DNA of 64,000 bases from Natrinema pellirubrum DSM 15624 (GCF_000230735.2 NC_019962.1:2108001-2172000); one strand, 5' to 3'; positions 8,595 through 18,017 are shown, counted from the first letter of the stretch. The notes: generated by a model not told the origin, from the sequence alone. Numbers and translations are program-made.

Positions 8595-9577
8595 GGTGTC
8601 ACCGCCGTGTACAGCGACTGGTACTGGTTCGCGACCGCCTCGAGGGAGAACGCCTCGCTGCGGTCGGCCGCGTTCGATCCGAGTCGGTCCCGGAGGGCGG
8701 GATCCCGAAGCCGCTCGAGGGCGTCGACGAACGGCGCGACGCCGTCGCCCGACGCCTTGAGACAGTCCGCGCCGTCCTCGAGCCACGAGAAGGTCTCGAT
8801 GTCCCGGACCAGCACCGGTTTGCCGGCGGCCATCGCCTCCAGCAGCGCGATCCCCTCGTTTTCCTCGTGGGTCGGGAAACAGAAGATATCGCCCGCCGCG
8901 TAGGCCCCCCGGATGTCGTCGATGAAGCCGGTGAACGTGCAGTTTTCCGGTGCGTTCTCGATCAGTTGCGTCGTCTCCCGACCCTTCAGAGAGAGATCGA
9001 GTGGCCCGAACCACGCGAAGTCCATGTCGGGTAGCCGCCGCGCCAGTTCGACGAACGTCTCGAGGCCCTTGCGCTTGATGACGTGACCGACCAGGAAGAC
9101 GGTCGGCGACTCGAGGTCGTATCGGTCGCGGTACTCGGCCTCGAGGGAGTCGAACCCCTCGAGTTTCCCGCGGTCGACGCCGTTCGAGATGACGGTCGTC
9201 GGGGTATCGGTGTAGCCCTCGATCAGCCCCTGATTGTACTCGGAGGGACAGACCAGAGCGTCGGCGAGCCCGTAGGCCCACCGCAGGTACGGTTTCAGCG
9301 GTTTAGCGAGCGCGTTCGTAAAGCGAAAGCTGTCGCCGAAGTCCTCGGCGGTGACGTGGGTGTTCGCGACGACCGGAATTCCCTTCGAGCGGGCCCGCCG
9401 CGCGTACCAGACCGAGCGCGGGCCCATGAGGTTACAGTGAAACACGTCGGCCTCGAGGGTCGGTTCGGTCGTGTACTGCAGCCCCAACTGGTCGAGCATC
9501 GCCCGCTGATGAGCGACGGACTCGCTGATGCCCCCGGTGACGTGGTCCTCGAGTTCGAAGTAGTGGCTGATCTTCAT
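8591..9577 (-). CDS. GT4-family glycosyltransferase
   Basis: 328 residues from the ATG at 9577 (an in-frame start at 9628 adds 17 atypical residues). The N-terminus MKISHYFELEDHVTGGISES and the C-terminal EENEGIALLEAMAAGKPVL, with GHVIKRKGLETF, place it in the GT-B/GT4 group. It is the upstream partner of the transferase at 7497 (4-base overlap) and lies about 68 bases downstream of the phosphatase/sulfatase-like gene ending at 9646, all on the minus strand. Donor and acceptor sugars cannot be inferred. Confidence 0.88.
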   Translation of the reverse strand: MKISHYFELEDHVTGGISESVAHQRAMLDQLGLQYTTEPTLEADVFHCNLMGPRSVWYARRARSKGIPVVANTHVTAEDFGDSFRFTNALAKPLKPYLRWAYGLADALVCPSEYNQGLIEGYTDTPTTVISNGVDRGKLEGFDSLEAEYRDRYDLESPTVFLVGHVIKRKGLETFVELARRLPDMDFAWFGPLDLSLKGRETTQLIENAPENCTFTGFIDDIRGAYAAGDIFCFPTHEENEGIALLEAMAAGKPVLVRDIETFSWLEDGADCLKASGDGVAPFVDALERLRDPALRDRLGSNAADRSEAFSLEAVANQYQSLYTAVTP

Positions 9578-9645
9578 GCCCGACTCCCTGTGGCTGTCGT
9601 CCCGGCCGTCGTCTCCCACCCGATTCATCGATCGTTCCTCACCGA

Positions 9646-10521
9646 CTACGAGACCTCGAGCCAGGGGACCTCCATCAGCGGCGGGATGTGTGTCTCGATG
9701 TGGTGTTCCCAGACGCCCTCCTCGCCGAACGCTTCCCCATGGTCGGCGGTCACGATGACTGTACCGTCCAGTTCCGGGATCAGTTCGGCGACGGACTCCA
9801 GCGCGATACGGAGGTTCTCCTCGTACAGCTCCAGCGCTGCCTCCCGGGTGCCGTTCTTGACGAGATCGGCAGGATCGAGTTCGAGCCAGAGTCCCGCCTT
9901 CTGGGCGAGTTCGCTGCCGTCGAGTTTGTCCTCGACTTTCGGTCGGATCGTGTCCCCGAGCGACGAGAGCGCGCCGCCGCCGGCGTCGCCCTCGCCCTTC
10001 TCGGCTTCCTCCTGTTTCCGGATGCCCTTCTGGATCTGTTTGAGCTTCTGGCCCTTCCCGCGGGAGAGATATGGCGCGTGGGGCTGCATATAGTGAAGCA
10101 CCGTTCGGTCGGCCCGCTCGACGGCGTCCTGATTGTCGTAATAGGCTTCAGCGAGGCTGTCCGGCGGCACCGTTCCGAGATCGTCGTCCCAGCCGGACTT
10201 CCAGACGTCGTGGATATCACTGATGTGGTCGGAAGCCGTCCACTCGTAGTCGCAACTGGCTCCCCACTTGAGTTCGTTCAGCGGAATCCCCAAGTCGTTG
10301 ATAAATGGGTTCCCCGAGAAGTAGGCGATGTCGTGATCGTCCTGAAAGGTCCGATAGGCCCACTCCGGCGTCGACGAGCCGACGCTCCATCGTTTCTCCA
10401 GCGTTCCGTCGAGGTAGTCGTCGTATACCTCGCTGAATACGTCGTACCGGCACGCATCCAGCACGAGACAGTAGTCCCAATCGGACTCGAGGAAGTGCTG
10501 GTCCTCCATTAGTTGCGGCAA
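9646..10521 (-). CDS. Alkaline-phosphatase-superfamily hydrolase (sulfatase-like)
   Basis: 291 residues (ATG at 10521; ATG at 10509 is an alternative four codons in). The metal-binding aspartate is in CLVLDACRYDVF and the nucleophile is probably in SVGSSTPEWAYRTF. The second metal half-site is VIVTADHGEAFGEE followed by WEHHIETHIP. The central part has a charged Lys/Glu/Gly insertion (GKGQKLKQIQKGIRKQEE). The order of motifs matches the phosphopentomutase/sulfatase fold, but the substrate could be a sulfate or phosphate ester. With the neighbouring glycosyltransferases and a second such enzyme it suggests cell-surface glycan or glycolipid tailoring. No signal peptide, so it is cytoplasmic. 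Confidence 0.82.
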   Translation of the reverse strand: MPQLMEDQHFLESDWDYCLVLDACRYDVFSEVYDDYLDGTLEKRWSVGSSTPEWAYRTFQDDHDIAYFSGNPFINDLGIPLNELKWGASCDYEWTASDHISDIHDVWKSGWDDDLGTVPPDSLAEAYYDNQDAVERADRTVLHYMQPHAPYLSRGKGQKLKQIQKGIRKQEEAEKGEGDAGGGALSSLGDTIRPKVEDKLDGSELAQKAGLWLELDPADLVKNGTREAALELYEENLRIALESVAELIPELDGTVIVTADHGEAFGEEGVWEHHIETHIPPLMEVPWLEVS

Positions 10522-10644
10522 CCTTTCGAGTCGACCTACGTATTCTTATTGGTTCCCGGAAAGTCACCGTAACCCGTCAGTTCCGGTGTTTCAGTCACTG
10601 TACGCCGATGTATCGTCCGCCGCTGAGGACGGCAACCGAAGCGG

Positions 10645-12366
10645 TCACTCGAGGTAGCCGAGTTCGCGCAGTCGCTCCTGAGTCCCCTCGTCGGCTTCGG
10701 CCAGTGCGTCGGCGTCGTCGGGATCGGTCTCGCTGGGATCGTCCCACGCGCCGCCGACCGCGTCCTCGAAGCGGGCCAGCGCCCGCTCGGTCGCCGCGAC
10801 GACCGCATCGTCGTCGGGATCGATAGGCGACTCCTCGGCCGGGTCCTCGTCGAGCCGGTACCCTTCGTCGGGGATCCGATCCGCGCGGACGTACTTGGCG
10901 TCGGTGCTGCGGGCCGCGCGCAGGCGCGAGTACGCGCGATGATCGTTCGATAGCTCGATCCCCGCCTCACTGGCTTTCTCCTCTAGGTGATGGAGTTCGA
11001 TGACCGGCTGTGCGTACTCGACGAACGCGTAGTCGTCGCTCGAGGCGTCCCCCGACGTTTCGTCGCCCTCGAGGACGGCCCGCTGGCCGGGATCGGGCTC
11101 GCTCGCGCCCTCGAAGGCGCGATACTCGCTCGAGAGCAACGATCGGGTCGGGTCGCGGGGGACGGGCGCGTCGTCGCCGGTCGTCCCGACCGCAGTCGCG
11201 GGATCGACGCCGACCGCGTCGAGGACCGTGTGATAGAGATCCAGCAGTTCGACGAGGTCGTCGCGTCGGTCGGCCTCGAGGTCGGGGTGTTTGACCAGCA
11301 GCGGGACGTTGATCAGCTGGTCGTAGAGGGCGAACTCGTGGCCGTAGAGGTCGTGTTCGCCGTGGAGTTCCCCGTGGTCGGCACAGACCACAACTGTCGT
11401 GTCGTCCCATTGGTCTGTCTCGCGCAGCCAGTCGAACAGTCGGCCGAGTTCGGCGTCCATGTGGGCGATCTCGGCGTCGTAGAGCCCGCGAATGTCGTCG
11501 AACTCAGCGTCGTCGATCTCGCGAGCCCCGGAGTTATACTCCTTCGAGTTCTGGCAGACCTCACTGGGGTCGACTCCCGGCGCGAACTCCTCGCGGTACT
11601 CCGCGGGCGGGTAGTACGGCAGGTGAGCGTCCATCAGATTGACGAAGCCGAACCAGCCCTCGTCGCTGTCGCTGTCGTCGATGAAAGACTTCGTCCGGTC
11701 GATGACCGACGGCGTCTTCGAGTCGGCCCCCTCGCCGCTTGCCAGTTTGGCGTGGGCCTTGGCCCCGATGTGGACGATCGACGACGCCAGTTCGCGGAGG
11801 TAGGCGTTGTCGTTGACCGCCTGCCAGGCGCTGGCCAGCGGCCCCGAGAGGACGTCGCCGGGCAGGACCTCGAAGAACGAATCCTGTCTGTCGAAGCCGT
11901 CGGTCAGGCTCGTATAGGGCGTGATCCAGGCGTTCGAGGAGTAACAGGCCGTATCGTAGCCGGCCGCCGACAGCGACGACGCCAGCGTCGTAGCGTCGTC
12001 GAGGTACGGACTTCCCTGATCGGCCCCGTGTTCGCTCGGGTAGAGCCCCGTAAACAGCGAGGCGTGTACCGGGAGGGTCCACGGAGCGGGGGCGACCGCC
12101 GACTCGAAAACGGTAGCCTCCTCGGCGAACCGGGAGAGTGCCGGCGTCGTCGACCGCTCGTAGCCATAGGGCTCGAGGTGGTCCTTCCGGACCGTATCCA
12201 GCACGACGAAGAGGACGTTCGACCGACGGGTGTCGGGTTCCGTCTCCGACCCCGTGCCGACTCCCCGTATGGCTGCAGTCCCGCGCGCCGTCGACCGCGA
12301 CCGTTGACGGTCGCCGTAGCAGAGAGCGGGCGCTGACAGGATGGCAGAAGAATTCAGGTAACTCAC
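10645..12366 (-). CDS. Sulfatase-family protein (alkaline phosphatase superfamily)
   Basis: 573 residues from a GTG at 12366; the start is uncertain because family homology begins near residue 49 (SNVLFVVLDTVRKDHLEPYG). The first metal aspartate is in LDTVRKDH. The nucleophile region is APWTLPVHASLFTGLYP, where the formylglycine cysteine of classical sulfatases is replaced by Thr, so it may act as a phosphoesterase or phospho/sulfo-transferase rather than a true sulfatase. The second site is VVVCADHGELHGEHDLYGH. It is the upstream member of the minus-strand block with the hydrolase at 9646 and the two glycosyltransferases, and is divergent from the flippase-like gene at 12615. Confidence 0.85.
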   Translation of the reverse strand: MSYLNSSAILSAPALCYGDRQRSRSTARGTAAIRGVGTGSETEPDTRRSNVLFVVLDTVRKDHLEPYGYERSTTPALSRFAEEATVFESAVAPAPWTLPVHASLFTGLYPSEHGADQGSPYLDDATTLASSLSAAGYDTACYSSNAWITPYTSLTDGFDRQDSFFEVLPGDVLSGPLASAWQAVNDNAYLRELASSIVHIGAKAHAKLASGEGADSKTPSVIDRTKSFIDDSDSDEGWFGFVNLMDAHLPYYPPAEYREEFAPGVDPSEVCQNSKEYNSGAREIDDAEFDDIRGLYDAEIAHMDAELGRLFDWLRETDQWDDTTVVVCADHGELHGEHDLYGHEFALYDQLINVPLLVKHPDLEADRRDDLVELLDLYHTVLDAVGVDPATAVGTTGDDAPVPRDPTRSLLSSEYRAFEGASEPDPGQRAVLEGDETSGDASSDDYAFVEYAQPVIELHHLEEKASEAGIELSNDHRAYSRLRAARSTDAKYVRADRIPDEGYRLDEDPAEESPIDPDDDAVVAATERALARFEDAVGGAWDDPSETDPDDADALAEADEGTQERLRELGYLE

Positions 12367-12614
12367 TGGGCGTATTCGACCGGACGCACAATTTGTTATG
12401 GACCGGGTACGGGAGCGGAACCGGCGTCTCGTCGCCGTAGTGAGTCATTGAACGGGATTCCGCCCAAGCGAGCGGCCGCCAATGTGGACCCCACTCGTTC
12501 CTCGACGCCTCGAGCGGCCCCATCAACGGGAGGATGGAGTTCCCGCAAGCGCCGACAGACGCCGCTGCCGCGATCGATCAGACGTTTCAAGTCAACTGCG
12601 GATCCATACCCGCC

Positions 12615-13634
12615 ATGGAGGAGCGAAATCGGCGCGCGTTTTTCATCGGTGCCTTCGGTGCGATCGCGGTCTTCGCCGTGCTCGTGTTCATCGTCGGTGC
12701 GCGTTCCATCCTTGATTCCCTGCTCTCGGCGACTCCATCGCTCGTCGCGGCGACATTCGCCCTCGCGCTCTGTTGGCTGGTCGTCTGGAGCCTGATGCTC
12801 CGAACCGTCCTCGGGACGCTCGGCGTCGAGATGCCGCTCGGCAAGTCATTTCTCGTCTACGCCGGTGCTGTCTTCGCCAACAACGTCACCCCGTTCGGAC
12901 AGGCCGGCGGCGAACCGGTCGCAGCGTTGCTCATCTCGAAGGTCTCCGACTCACGCTACGAAACCGGTCTCGTCGGGATCGCGAGCGTCGACGTACTCAA
13001 CGTGATTCCGTCGATCTCGCTCGTCTTCGTGGGGGTCGGCTACTACGCGACTACCGCCGCCGTCGGCGACCGCCTCGAGACGGCCATCGGGTCGGCCGTC
13101 GTGTTAATCGGAGCTATCGTCATCGTCATGGGACTCGTGTGGCGATACCGAGAGATGATCATCAACTGGCTTCCAGCCGTCATCGCCCCCCACCTCGGTA
13201 AACTCGGTCTCGAGCGCTTCAACTCGGAGACGCTCGAGGACGACCTCGCGGACCGAATGGGTCGGTTCTTCGAGAACATCGAGCGGATCGCGACGAACCG
13301 ATGGCGGCTCGGAGCCGTGGTCGGGCTCTCGCTGTGTGGCTGGCTCTTTCAGGTGGTCGCACTGCTTGCAGCGTTCGCCGCCCTCGGATACAGCGTCCCG
13401 CCCTATATCCTACTGTTTGTGATTCCCCTTGCAAACGTCGCCGGCGCGGCCCCGCTCCCGGGAGGTCTCGGCGGAATCGAGGCCGCGTTCGTCACGCTGC
13501 TTGTCCCGACAACGGGCATCGAAGCATCGGCCGTTACCGCGGCCGTCCTGATATTCCGCGGCGCGGTCTACTGGATGCCCATCCTTCTCGGTGGTGCCTC
13601 CGTGTCGGCGCTGGGGATCCGTGCCATCCGGTGA
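12615..13634 (+). CDS. Lysylphosphatidylglycerol synthase TM-region / flippase-like membrane protein
   Basis: 339 residues from the ATG at 12615 (an upstream ATG at 12534 adds 27 residues that do not fit the family). About seven to eight hydrophobic helices are visible. Conserved family motifs are NNVTPFGQAGGEPVAALL and GAAPLPGGLGGIEAAFV, typical of the UPF0104/LPG_synthase_TM family. In haloarchaea such proteins sit in protein-glycosylation and lipid loci and are suspected of flipping lipid-linked sugars. Location beside glycosyltransferases and sulfatase-like genes supports that role, which remains inference. Confidence 0.85.
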   Translation: MEERNRRAFFIGAFGAIAVFAVLVFIVGARSILDSLLSATPSLVAATFALALCWLVVWSLMLRTVLGTLGVEMPLGKSFLVYAGAVFANNVTPFGQAGGEPVAALLISKVSDSRYETGLVGIASVDVLNVIPSISLVFVGVGYYATTAAVGDRLETAIGSAVVLIGAIVIVMGLVWRYREMIINWLPAVIAPHLGKLGLERFNSETLEDDLADRMGRFFENIERIATNRWRLGAVVGLSLCGWLFQVVALLAAFAALGYSVPPYILLFVIPLANVAGAAPLPGGLGGIEAAFVTLLVPTTGIEASAVTAAVLIFRGAVYWMPILLGGASVSALGIRAIR

Positions 13635-13687
13635 GCCTGCCGAACAGTTAACCGCGCCGGCCGCTGAGTGGGAACGACTCGGAACCG

Positions 13688-14230
13688 ATGTATCGAGACG
13701 GCCACGCTGGCTTCAACGCGCTGCTGTATGCTCCGTTCGTACCACTAATAACCGCTTCCTACTCGCTCGAGACAGCGCTTTGGGGTGCAGTCGTCACGCT
13801 CGCCGCGGCAAACCTGCCCGACCTCGACCAGAGTCTCGAACGGATCGACCACCGCGGCCCGACTCACACCATCTGGTTCGCACTTCTGTTCGGCTTCGTC
13901 GCGGGACTCGGAACGATGCTCGTCGCCCGCTCGGGGTTCGGTTCCAGTGGCGGTTTCGGCTTTGGTTTCGTCATCGGCACCTGCGGGATTCTCGCCCATC
14001 TCGCAGGTGATGTCGTGACGCCGATGGGAATTTCGCCGTTCGAGCCTGTCTCACAGGTTCATGTCACGCTCGCGTGGTTCAAATCGAAAAACGGTCTCAT
14101 CAATCGCACGTTTCTGGTCATCGGAACGTTCGCGTTAGTCGTATCGGTGCTTCTGACGGTCGTTCAGCAGGAACCAACTCTGACTTCGATGTCGGCGACG
14201 GCCGGAGAGTTACTCGGATTGGCGGGGTAG
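13688..14230 (+). CDS. Membrane-bound metal-dependent hydrolase (DUF457/YdjM type)
   Basis: 180 residues with four to five hydrophobic segments. The family's metal-binding residues are visible as NLPDLDQ, DHRGPTHT and HLAGDVVTPMG. It resembles the LexA-regulated YdjM family, for which a hydrolase activity has been suggested but not well shown. It follows the flippase-like gene at a distance of 53 bases on the same strand and overlaps the tail of the convergent gene 14210-14719, which belongs to the same family. Confidence 0.8.
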   Translation: MYRDGHAGFNALLYAPFVPLITASYSLETALWGAVVTLAAANLPDLDQSLERIDHRGPTHTIWFALLFGFVAGLGTMLVARSGFGSSGGFGFGFVIGTCGILAHLAGDVVTPMGISPFEPVSQVHVTLAWFKSKNGLINRTFLVIGTFALVVSVLLTVVQQEPTLTSMSATAGELLGLAG

Positions 14231-14719
14231 GACATCATCGTCTCGAGTCCGCCACCGGACGATCTCCGCTAGGTCGTCAGTGCGCCACACGAGGACGCCG
14301 GCCGAGACAGACCAGAGCAGTGCCGTCGCGAGTACGCCGTGGACGTCCAGTCCGGGACTCCACGTCGTTCGCAGCGGGAACAGCCACAGGATCGCCATCG
14401 GCGAAAGCGAATCGATGACGAGGTGTGAGCCGATCGCGAGCCCGGTAGCGAGCGCAATCGCACGGTTTCGGCAAAGCGCGTACGTTCCGCCGATGACCGA
14501 CAGCGCGAACAGCGGCGAATGCGTTATGCCGCGGTGGACGAACGGCCACCCCCACGCCGCCGGAAACAGAAAGTCCGCATCCGGTGCGAGCCCGAAGACG
14601 ATCCCGAGCAACACCCCCGTTCGCGGACCGACGTCGGCGAACCCTCGAACGAGCGCGACGCCAACGAGCGCGTGTGTCGCGAACGCAACGGTAAGAAAGA
14701 CGATCAGTCCGAACAGCAT
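14210..14719 (-). CDS. Second DUF457-type membrane metal-dependent hydrolase
   Basis: 169 residues, membrane protein with motifs GLAPDADFLFP, VHRGITHSPLF and GSHLVIDSLSPMA; it is a distant paralogue of the neighbouring gene and lies tail-to-tail with it (21-base overlap). A TATA box (CTTATATA read on the minus strand, 14746-14753) lies about 30 bases before the ATG, indicating a leaderless transcript. Two related genes facing each other suggest an old inverted duplication, though the proteins have diverged strongly. Confidence 0.8.
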   Translation of the reverse strand: MLFGLIVFLTVAFATHALVGVALVRGFADVGPRTGVLLGIVFGLAPDADFLFPAAWGWPFVHRGITHSPLFALSVIGGTYALCRNRAIALATGLAIGSHLVIDSLSPMAILWLFPLRTTWSPGLDVHGVLATALLWSVSAGVLVWRTDDLAEIVRWRTRDDDVLPRQSE

Positions 14720-14874
14720 TAGCTCGCTTGTTGATCGAAGTACCTATATAAGTTGTGAGACGCTCCGGCTGCGAGTGCGGATTCGATTCCGAGAGTGCCT
14801 ACTTATGACGCCTGGGATTGCAAGCCCACGGTTTCAGTCGTCCGACGAGGTCAGGTTCGAGACGACGACCGGTG

Positions 14875-15399
14875 ATGGTCCTCCTCCAACTCACCGAAAC
14901 GCCGCCGTGGCTCGAGTCCTTATTCACCTCGAAGCACGGGTTCGTGGTCCTGTTCGGGATCTGCGTCCTCGAGGGAGCGATGTTACTGCGATTCATGCCC
15001 AGCGAACTCGTCGTGCCGTCGGCGCTGGCGTTGATCGGCTCGTCGGTTCCGACGGCGGTTTCGATCGTCGCCCTCGCAGTCGCCGGGACGACAGTCGGCC
15101 AACTCCTGTTGTTCGGACTCGTCCGTCGCGCCGGCCGGGAGTACGTCCTACAAAAGCGGTGGTTCCCGGTCACCGAGTCGCGCCTCGAGCGGTTCGACGG
15201 TTGGTTCGACAGATGGGGCGCCGTCGCTATCGCCGGGAGCAATACGATGCTGTTCGTCAGGGGGCTGCTCACCGTTCCCGCCGGCCTTTCGGAGATGGAC
15301 GGCCGCTCGTTCCTCGTCCTGTCGGCGGTCGGGTCGCTGTCTTTCCAATCGATCCTCGCAGCGCTGTACCTGCTCGGCGGGCATCTGCTGGCGCTGTAG
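14875..15399 (+). CDS. DedA-family membrane protein
   Basis: 174 residues from the ATG at 14875. Four hydrophobic segments are visible, with re-entrant-helix-like motifs MPSELVVPSALALIG and LFVRGLLTVPAGLSEMDGRSF carrying the characteristic arginine and proline. DedA/VTT proteins are proton-linked lipid transporters (for example undecaprenyl-phosphate recycling in bacteria). In this glycan-rich setting a role in recycling a lipid carrier is plausible but inferred. An upstream in-frame start at 14818 yields a basic, non-homologous leader and was rejected. Confidence 0.82.
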   Translation: MVLLQLTETPPWLESLFTSKHGFVVLFGICVLEGAMLLRFMPSELVVPSALALIGSSVPTAVSIVALAVAGTTVGQLLLFGLVRRAGREYVLQKRWFPVTESRLERFDGWFDRWGAVAIAGSNTMLFVRGLLTVPAGLSEMDGRSFLVLSAVGSLSFQSILAALYLLGGHLLAL

Positions 15400-15487
15400 T
15401 CGTCGATCGAGACCGATCCTCGACGCGTGACACAGCTGGATAGAATCGACGAGAAGGGGGGTTCTGAGGGCGTGTGGGCGGTCCGAA

Positions 15488-16918
15488 CTACTCGCTTCGA
15501 GTCCGGTAGAACGGCAGCCGGAACCGAACGCCGGCGTCCCGGAGCTTCCATCTGATCTCGAGGGCGATCCACGCAAGCCCCGAGAAGAGAGCGACCCCGA
15601 TGGCGGCGAACTCGGTCGACCCCATCCAGACCGGACTCACGAACAGGAGGGCGTTGTAGATCCGGTGTGGCAGGATCGACTCGATGAGATCCCCGAGGAA
15701 AGCGAGCGGGTTGAAGTCGAAGCCGCCGCCGTCACCGCCGCCTCCGCCGGTGTCGGCCGCGGTGCGGTTCTCAAGACCGAGCGACTGGGCGCTTTGTCCG
15801 CCCTCGCTTTCGTCGCCCGGCTCGAGGCGTTCGGCCTCGTAGGGGAGCGAGGACCCGACGTCCCAGACGATCTCACCCGACTGGTTGACCTCGATGACGC
15901 GGTTGCCGTGGGTGTCGGAGATCAGCGTGTTGCCGTTCGGCAGTCGGTCGGCGTCACGGGGCCACTGGATCCGATCGTCTTCCCAGACCCAAGTCTGGGT
16001 CCACTCACCGTCCTCACGCTGGAACTCCTTGATCTGAGCGCCCTCGGAGTCGGCCACGAGGACCGCCGGTCCGCCCTGGCTCTCGAGGATGTAGTCGGGG
16101 TTGTGCTGCTCGTGAAGGACGTCGTAGTCGTTCTCGCTGCCCAGCGTCCAGTCCTCGAGCAGGCCCTCCTCCCGGTCGAGGAAGACGACCTGGTCCTGAT
16201 TGCGCAGGCTGGCCATGATGCGCCCTTCCATCTGGCCCTCCTCGATGTACTCGACGTCGTTGATGTGGGCCCAGTCGCGCGGCCAGGAGTGACCGCCCTC
16301 GAGCGGGAAGTCGCTCTGTGCGTCCCAGAGCCACTCGACGACTTCGGTTTCGGTGTTCACGATGAACACCTGATCGGCGACCATGTCCGCGACGAGGAAG
16401 TGACTCTCGTTGATACGGTCGACGTCGTGCCACTCGCCGGCGTACTCCTTGTAGTCGTAGCGCTCGTAGAGGACCTCGACGTCGCCGGTCTCGAGGTCGG
16501 CGCGCTCGATGACGTTACGCGTACACGGTGGAGCGCCGCAGTTGGGCCCCTCGGTGTGGAGGGTATCCGTCGCGGCGTACTCGACGGTCAACGGGTCGCC
16601 CTCGACGGGATCGGCATCGAAGTACTTCGTCCGCGAGTTGTTGTAGTAGCGGACCTCGCCGTTGGGCTGGTACGCCGTGATCGTGCCGGCGCGACCGGAC
16701 TCGGTGACGACCGTGTGGTTGTCGGTCGGTGGGGCGTCCGGGACGTCTGCCTTCGATGCCGTCGAGACGCCCTCACCCGCGGCGCTTGCGACGACGGCCG
16801 CCGAGACGAGAATCAGGACGACGAACGCGACTCGGAGCCGGTTCCGGGAGAGCGCGGCGCGGACGCTGCCGAGTCCGGATCGGACGTCCCCGGCCGACGG
16901 CAGCGGGCGCTCGGTCAC
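15488..16918 (-). CDS. Arylsulfotransferase-like beta-propeller membrane protein
   Basis: 476 residues. An N-terminal membrane anchor (LRVAFVVLILVSAAVVASAA) is followed by an outside beta-propeller domain with repeated WxWxD-type blades (VEWLWDAQSDFPLEGGHSWP, WVWEDDRIQWPRDADRLPNG). It contains NTLISDTHGNRVIEV and two C-terminal hydrophobic helices after a Gly-rich linker. This matches the ASST-like family of haloarchaea. Bacterial ASST transfers sulfate between phenols using a catalytic His; candidates here are in HDVDRIN, HSWPRDWAHIND or HEQHNPDY. With sulfatase-like neighbours it points to extracellular sulfate-ester chemistry. Confidence 0.8.
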   Translation of the reverse strand: MTERPLPSAGDVRSGLGSVRAALSRNRLRVAFVVLILVSAAVVASAAGEGVSTASKADVPDAPPTDNHTVVTESGRAGTITAYQPNGEVRYYNNSRTKYFDADPVEGDPLTVEYAATDTLHTEGPNCGAPPCTRNVIERADLETGDVEVLYERYDYKEYAGEWHDVDRINESHFLVADMVADQVFIVNTETEVVEWLWDAQSDFPLEGGHSWPRDWAHINDVEYIEEGQMEGRIMASLRNQDQVVFLDREEGLLEDWTLGSENDYDVLHEQHNPDYILESQGGPAVLVADSEGAQIKEFQREDGEWTQTWVWEDDRIQWPRDADRLPNGNTLISDTHGNRVIEVNQSGEIVWDVGSSLPYEAERLEPGDESEGGQSAQSLGLENRTAADTGGGGGDGGGFDFNPLAFLGDLIESILPHRIYNALLFVSPVWMGSTEFAAIGVALFSGLAWIALEIRWKLRDAGVRFRLPFYRTRSE

Positions 16919-17037
16919 GGGTCGATCACCAGCTCGGGTACTGTCTGAGGAGCCATTGGATCCGGTTCAGGGCCGAGATATTAGTCCTTTTCTCCGAGTT
17001 ACAGCCGCGATTGCAGGGCGACCCGCGGAACGGGCGG

Positions 17038-17916
17038 TCAGTCCTCGTCGCCGGCGAGGCGTGTCGTGAGAACTGGGACCGGCGAGGTACGCATCACTCG
17101 CTCGGTGAAACTCCCGAGCAGGTGTCGATCGAGGCCAGTGTGGCCGTGGGTCCCCATCACGATGAGATCCGCGGCCGTCGAGTCGGCTGCAGCCGTGATC
17201 TCCCGGGCGACCGAGCCCGACGCGATCGTCGTCGTCACGTCGTCGACGCCGGCTTCTCGGGCGGTCGTTGCGGCCTCGTCGAGGACCGCCTGCACGTTCT
17301 CCTCGACGCCCGCGGAGAGGGCGGCCGACCCCGTATCGAGGACTTCGGGGAGTTCGTCGACGACCGACAGCAAGTGCAGCGTCGCACCGCAGTCGGCGGC
17401 GACCGCCGCGGCTTCCTCGAGCGCAGCCGTCGCGTGGTCGCTGCCGTCGGTCGGTACCAGTACGTTCTCGTAGGGATAGGCCGCCCTCGCGTCCTCGGCC
17501 GCGCGAACGGTCAGGACCGGCACGTCGCTACGATTGACGACGTAATCGGCGACGTTTCCGAGGACGTACTCCCCGAGCCCGCGCCGGCCGTGGGTCCCCA
17601 TCGCGACGCGGTCGAACTCGTCGCCGGTGGCATACTCGACGATCACCTCCCGCGGGTCGCCCTGAGCGACGTCCGTGACGTAGGAGACGCCCCGTTCGTC
17701 GGCCCGATCGGCGGCGTCCGAGACGATCTCCGATCCCTCCAGCTCGAGGGCGTCGACGACCTCGCTGCCGAGGCGTGTGATGCTCGGTTGGTTCGTGTCC
17801 GCGACCGTAAGCAGGTGAACCGTCAGTTCCCGGTCGGCCGCGATATCGAGCGCGTGTTCGAGGGCGGCCGTCGCGGCGTCGCTTCCGTCGGTCGGCACGA
17901 GGATTCGACTCGCCAT
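17038..17916 (-). CDS. Tandem universal stress protein (two UspA domains)
   Basis: 292 residues: two UspA domains (about 1-140 and 145-288), each beginning with the ILVPTDGS / VLVPTDGS strand-loop and each ending with the ATP-binding G2xG9xG(S/T) signature (GTHGRRGLGEYVLGN and GTHGHTGLDRHLLGS). The second has the canonical Ser after the last Gly and the first has Asn, so nucleotide binding may differ between halves. Cytosolic stress-adaptation protein; haloarchaea encode many. It is monocistronic between the arylsulfotransferase-like gene and the large regulator. Confidence 0.92.
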   Translation of the reverse strand: MASRILVPTDGSDAATAALEHALDIAADRELTVHLLTVADTNQPSITRLGSEVVDALELEGSEIVSDAADRADERGVSYVTDVAQGDPREVIVEYATGDEFDRVAMGTHGRRGLGEYVLGNVADYVVNRSDVPVLTVRAAEDARAAYPYENVLVPTDGSDHATAALEEAAAVAADCGATLHLLSVVDELPEVLDTGSAALSAGVEENVQAVLDEAATTAREAGVDDVTTTIASGSVAREITAAADSTAADLIVMGTHGHTGLDRHLLGSFTERVMRTSPVPVLTTRLAGDED

Positions 17917-18017
17917 GCGCCGGCTTGGGCCGCCACCCGCTTACCGTTGTGGGATATCCCGGCCCGGACGCGTCGGTATCGGACGACCGCCCCGGAGAAG
18001 AAGGACTCGGCAGCGCC

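Noticed and set aside
10987..12336. Long plus-strand frame opposite the sulfatase-family gene
   Set aside because: Antisense to a gene with clear family motifs; its Val/Arg/Asp-rich product has no recognisable domain.
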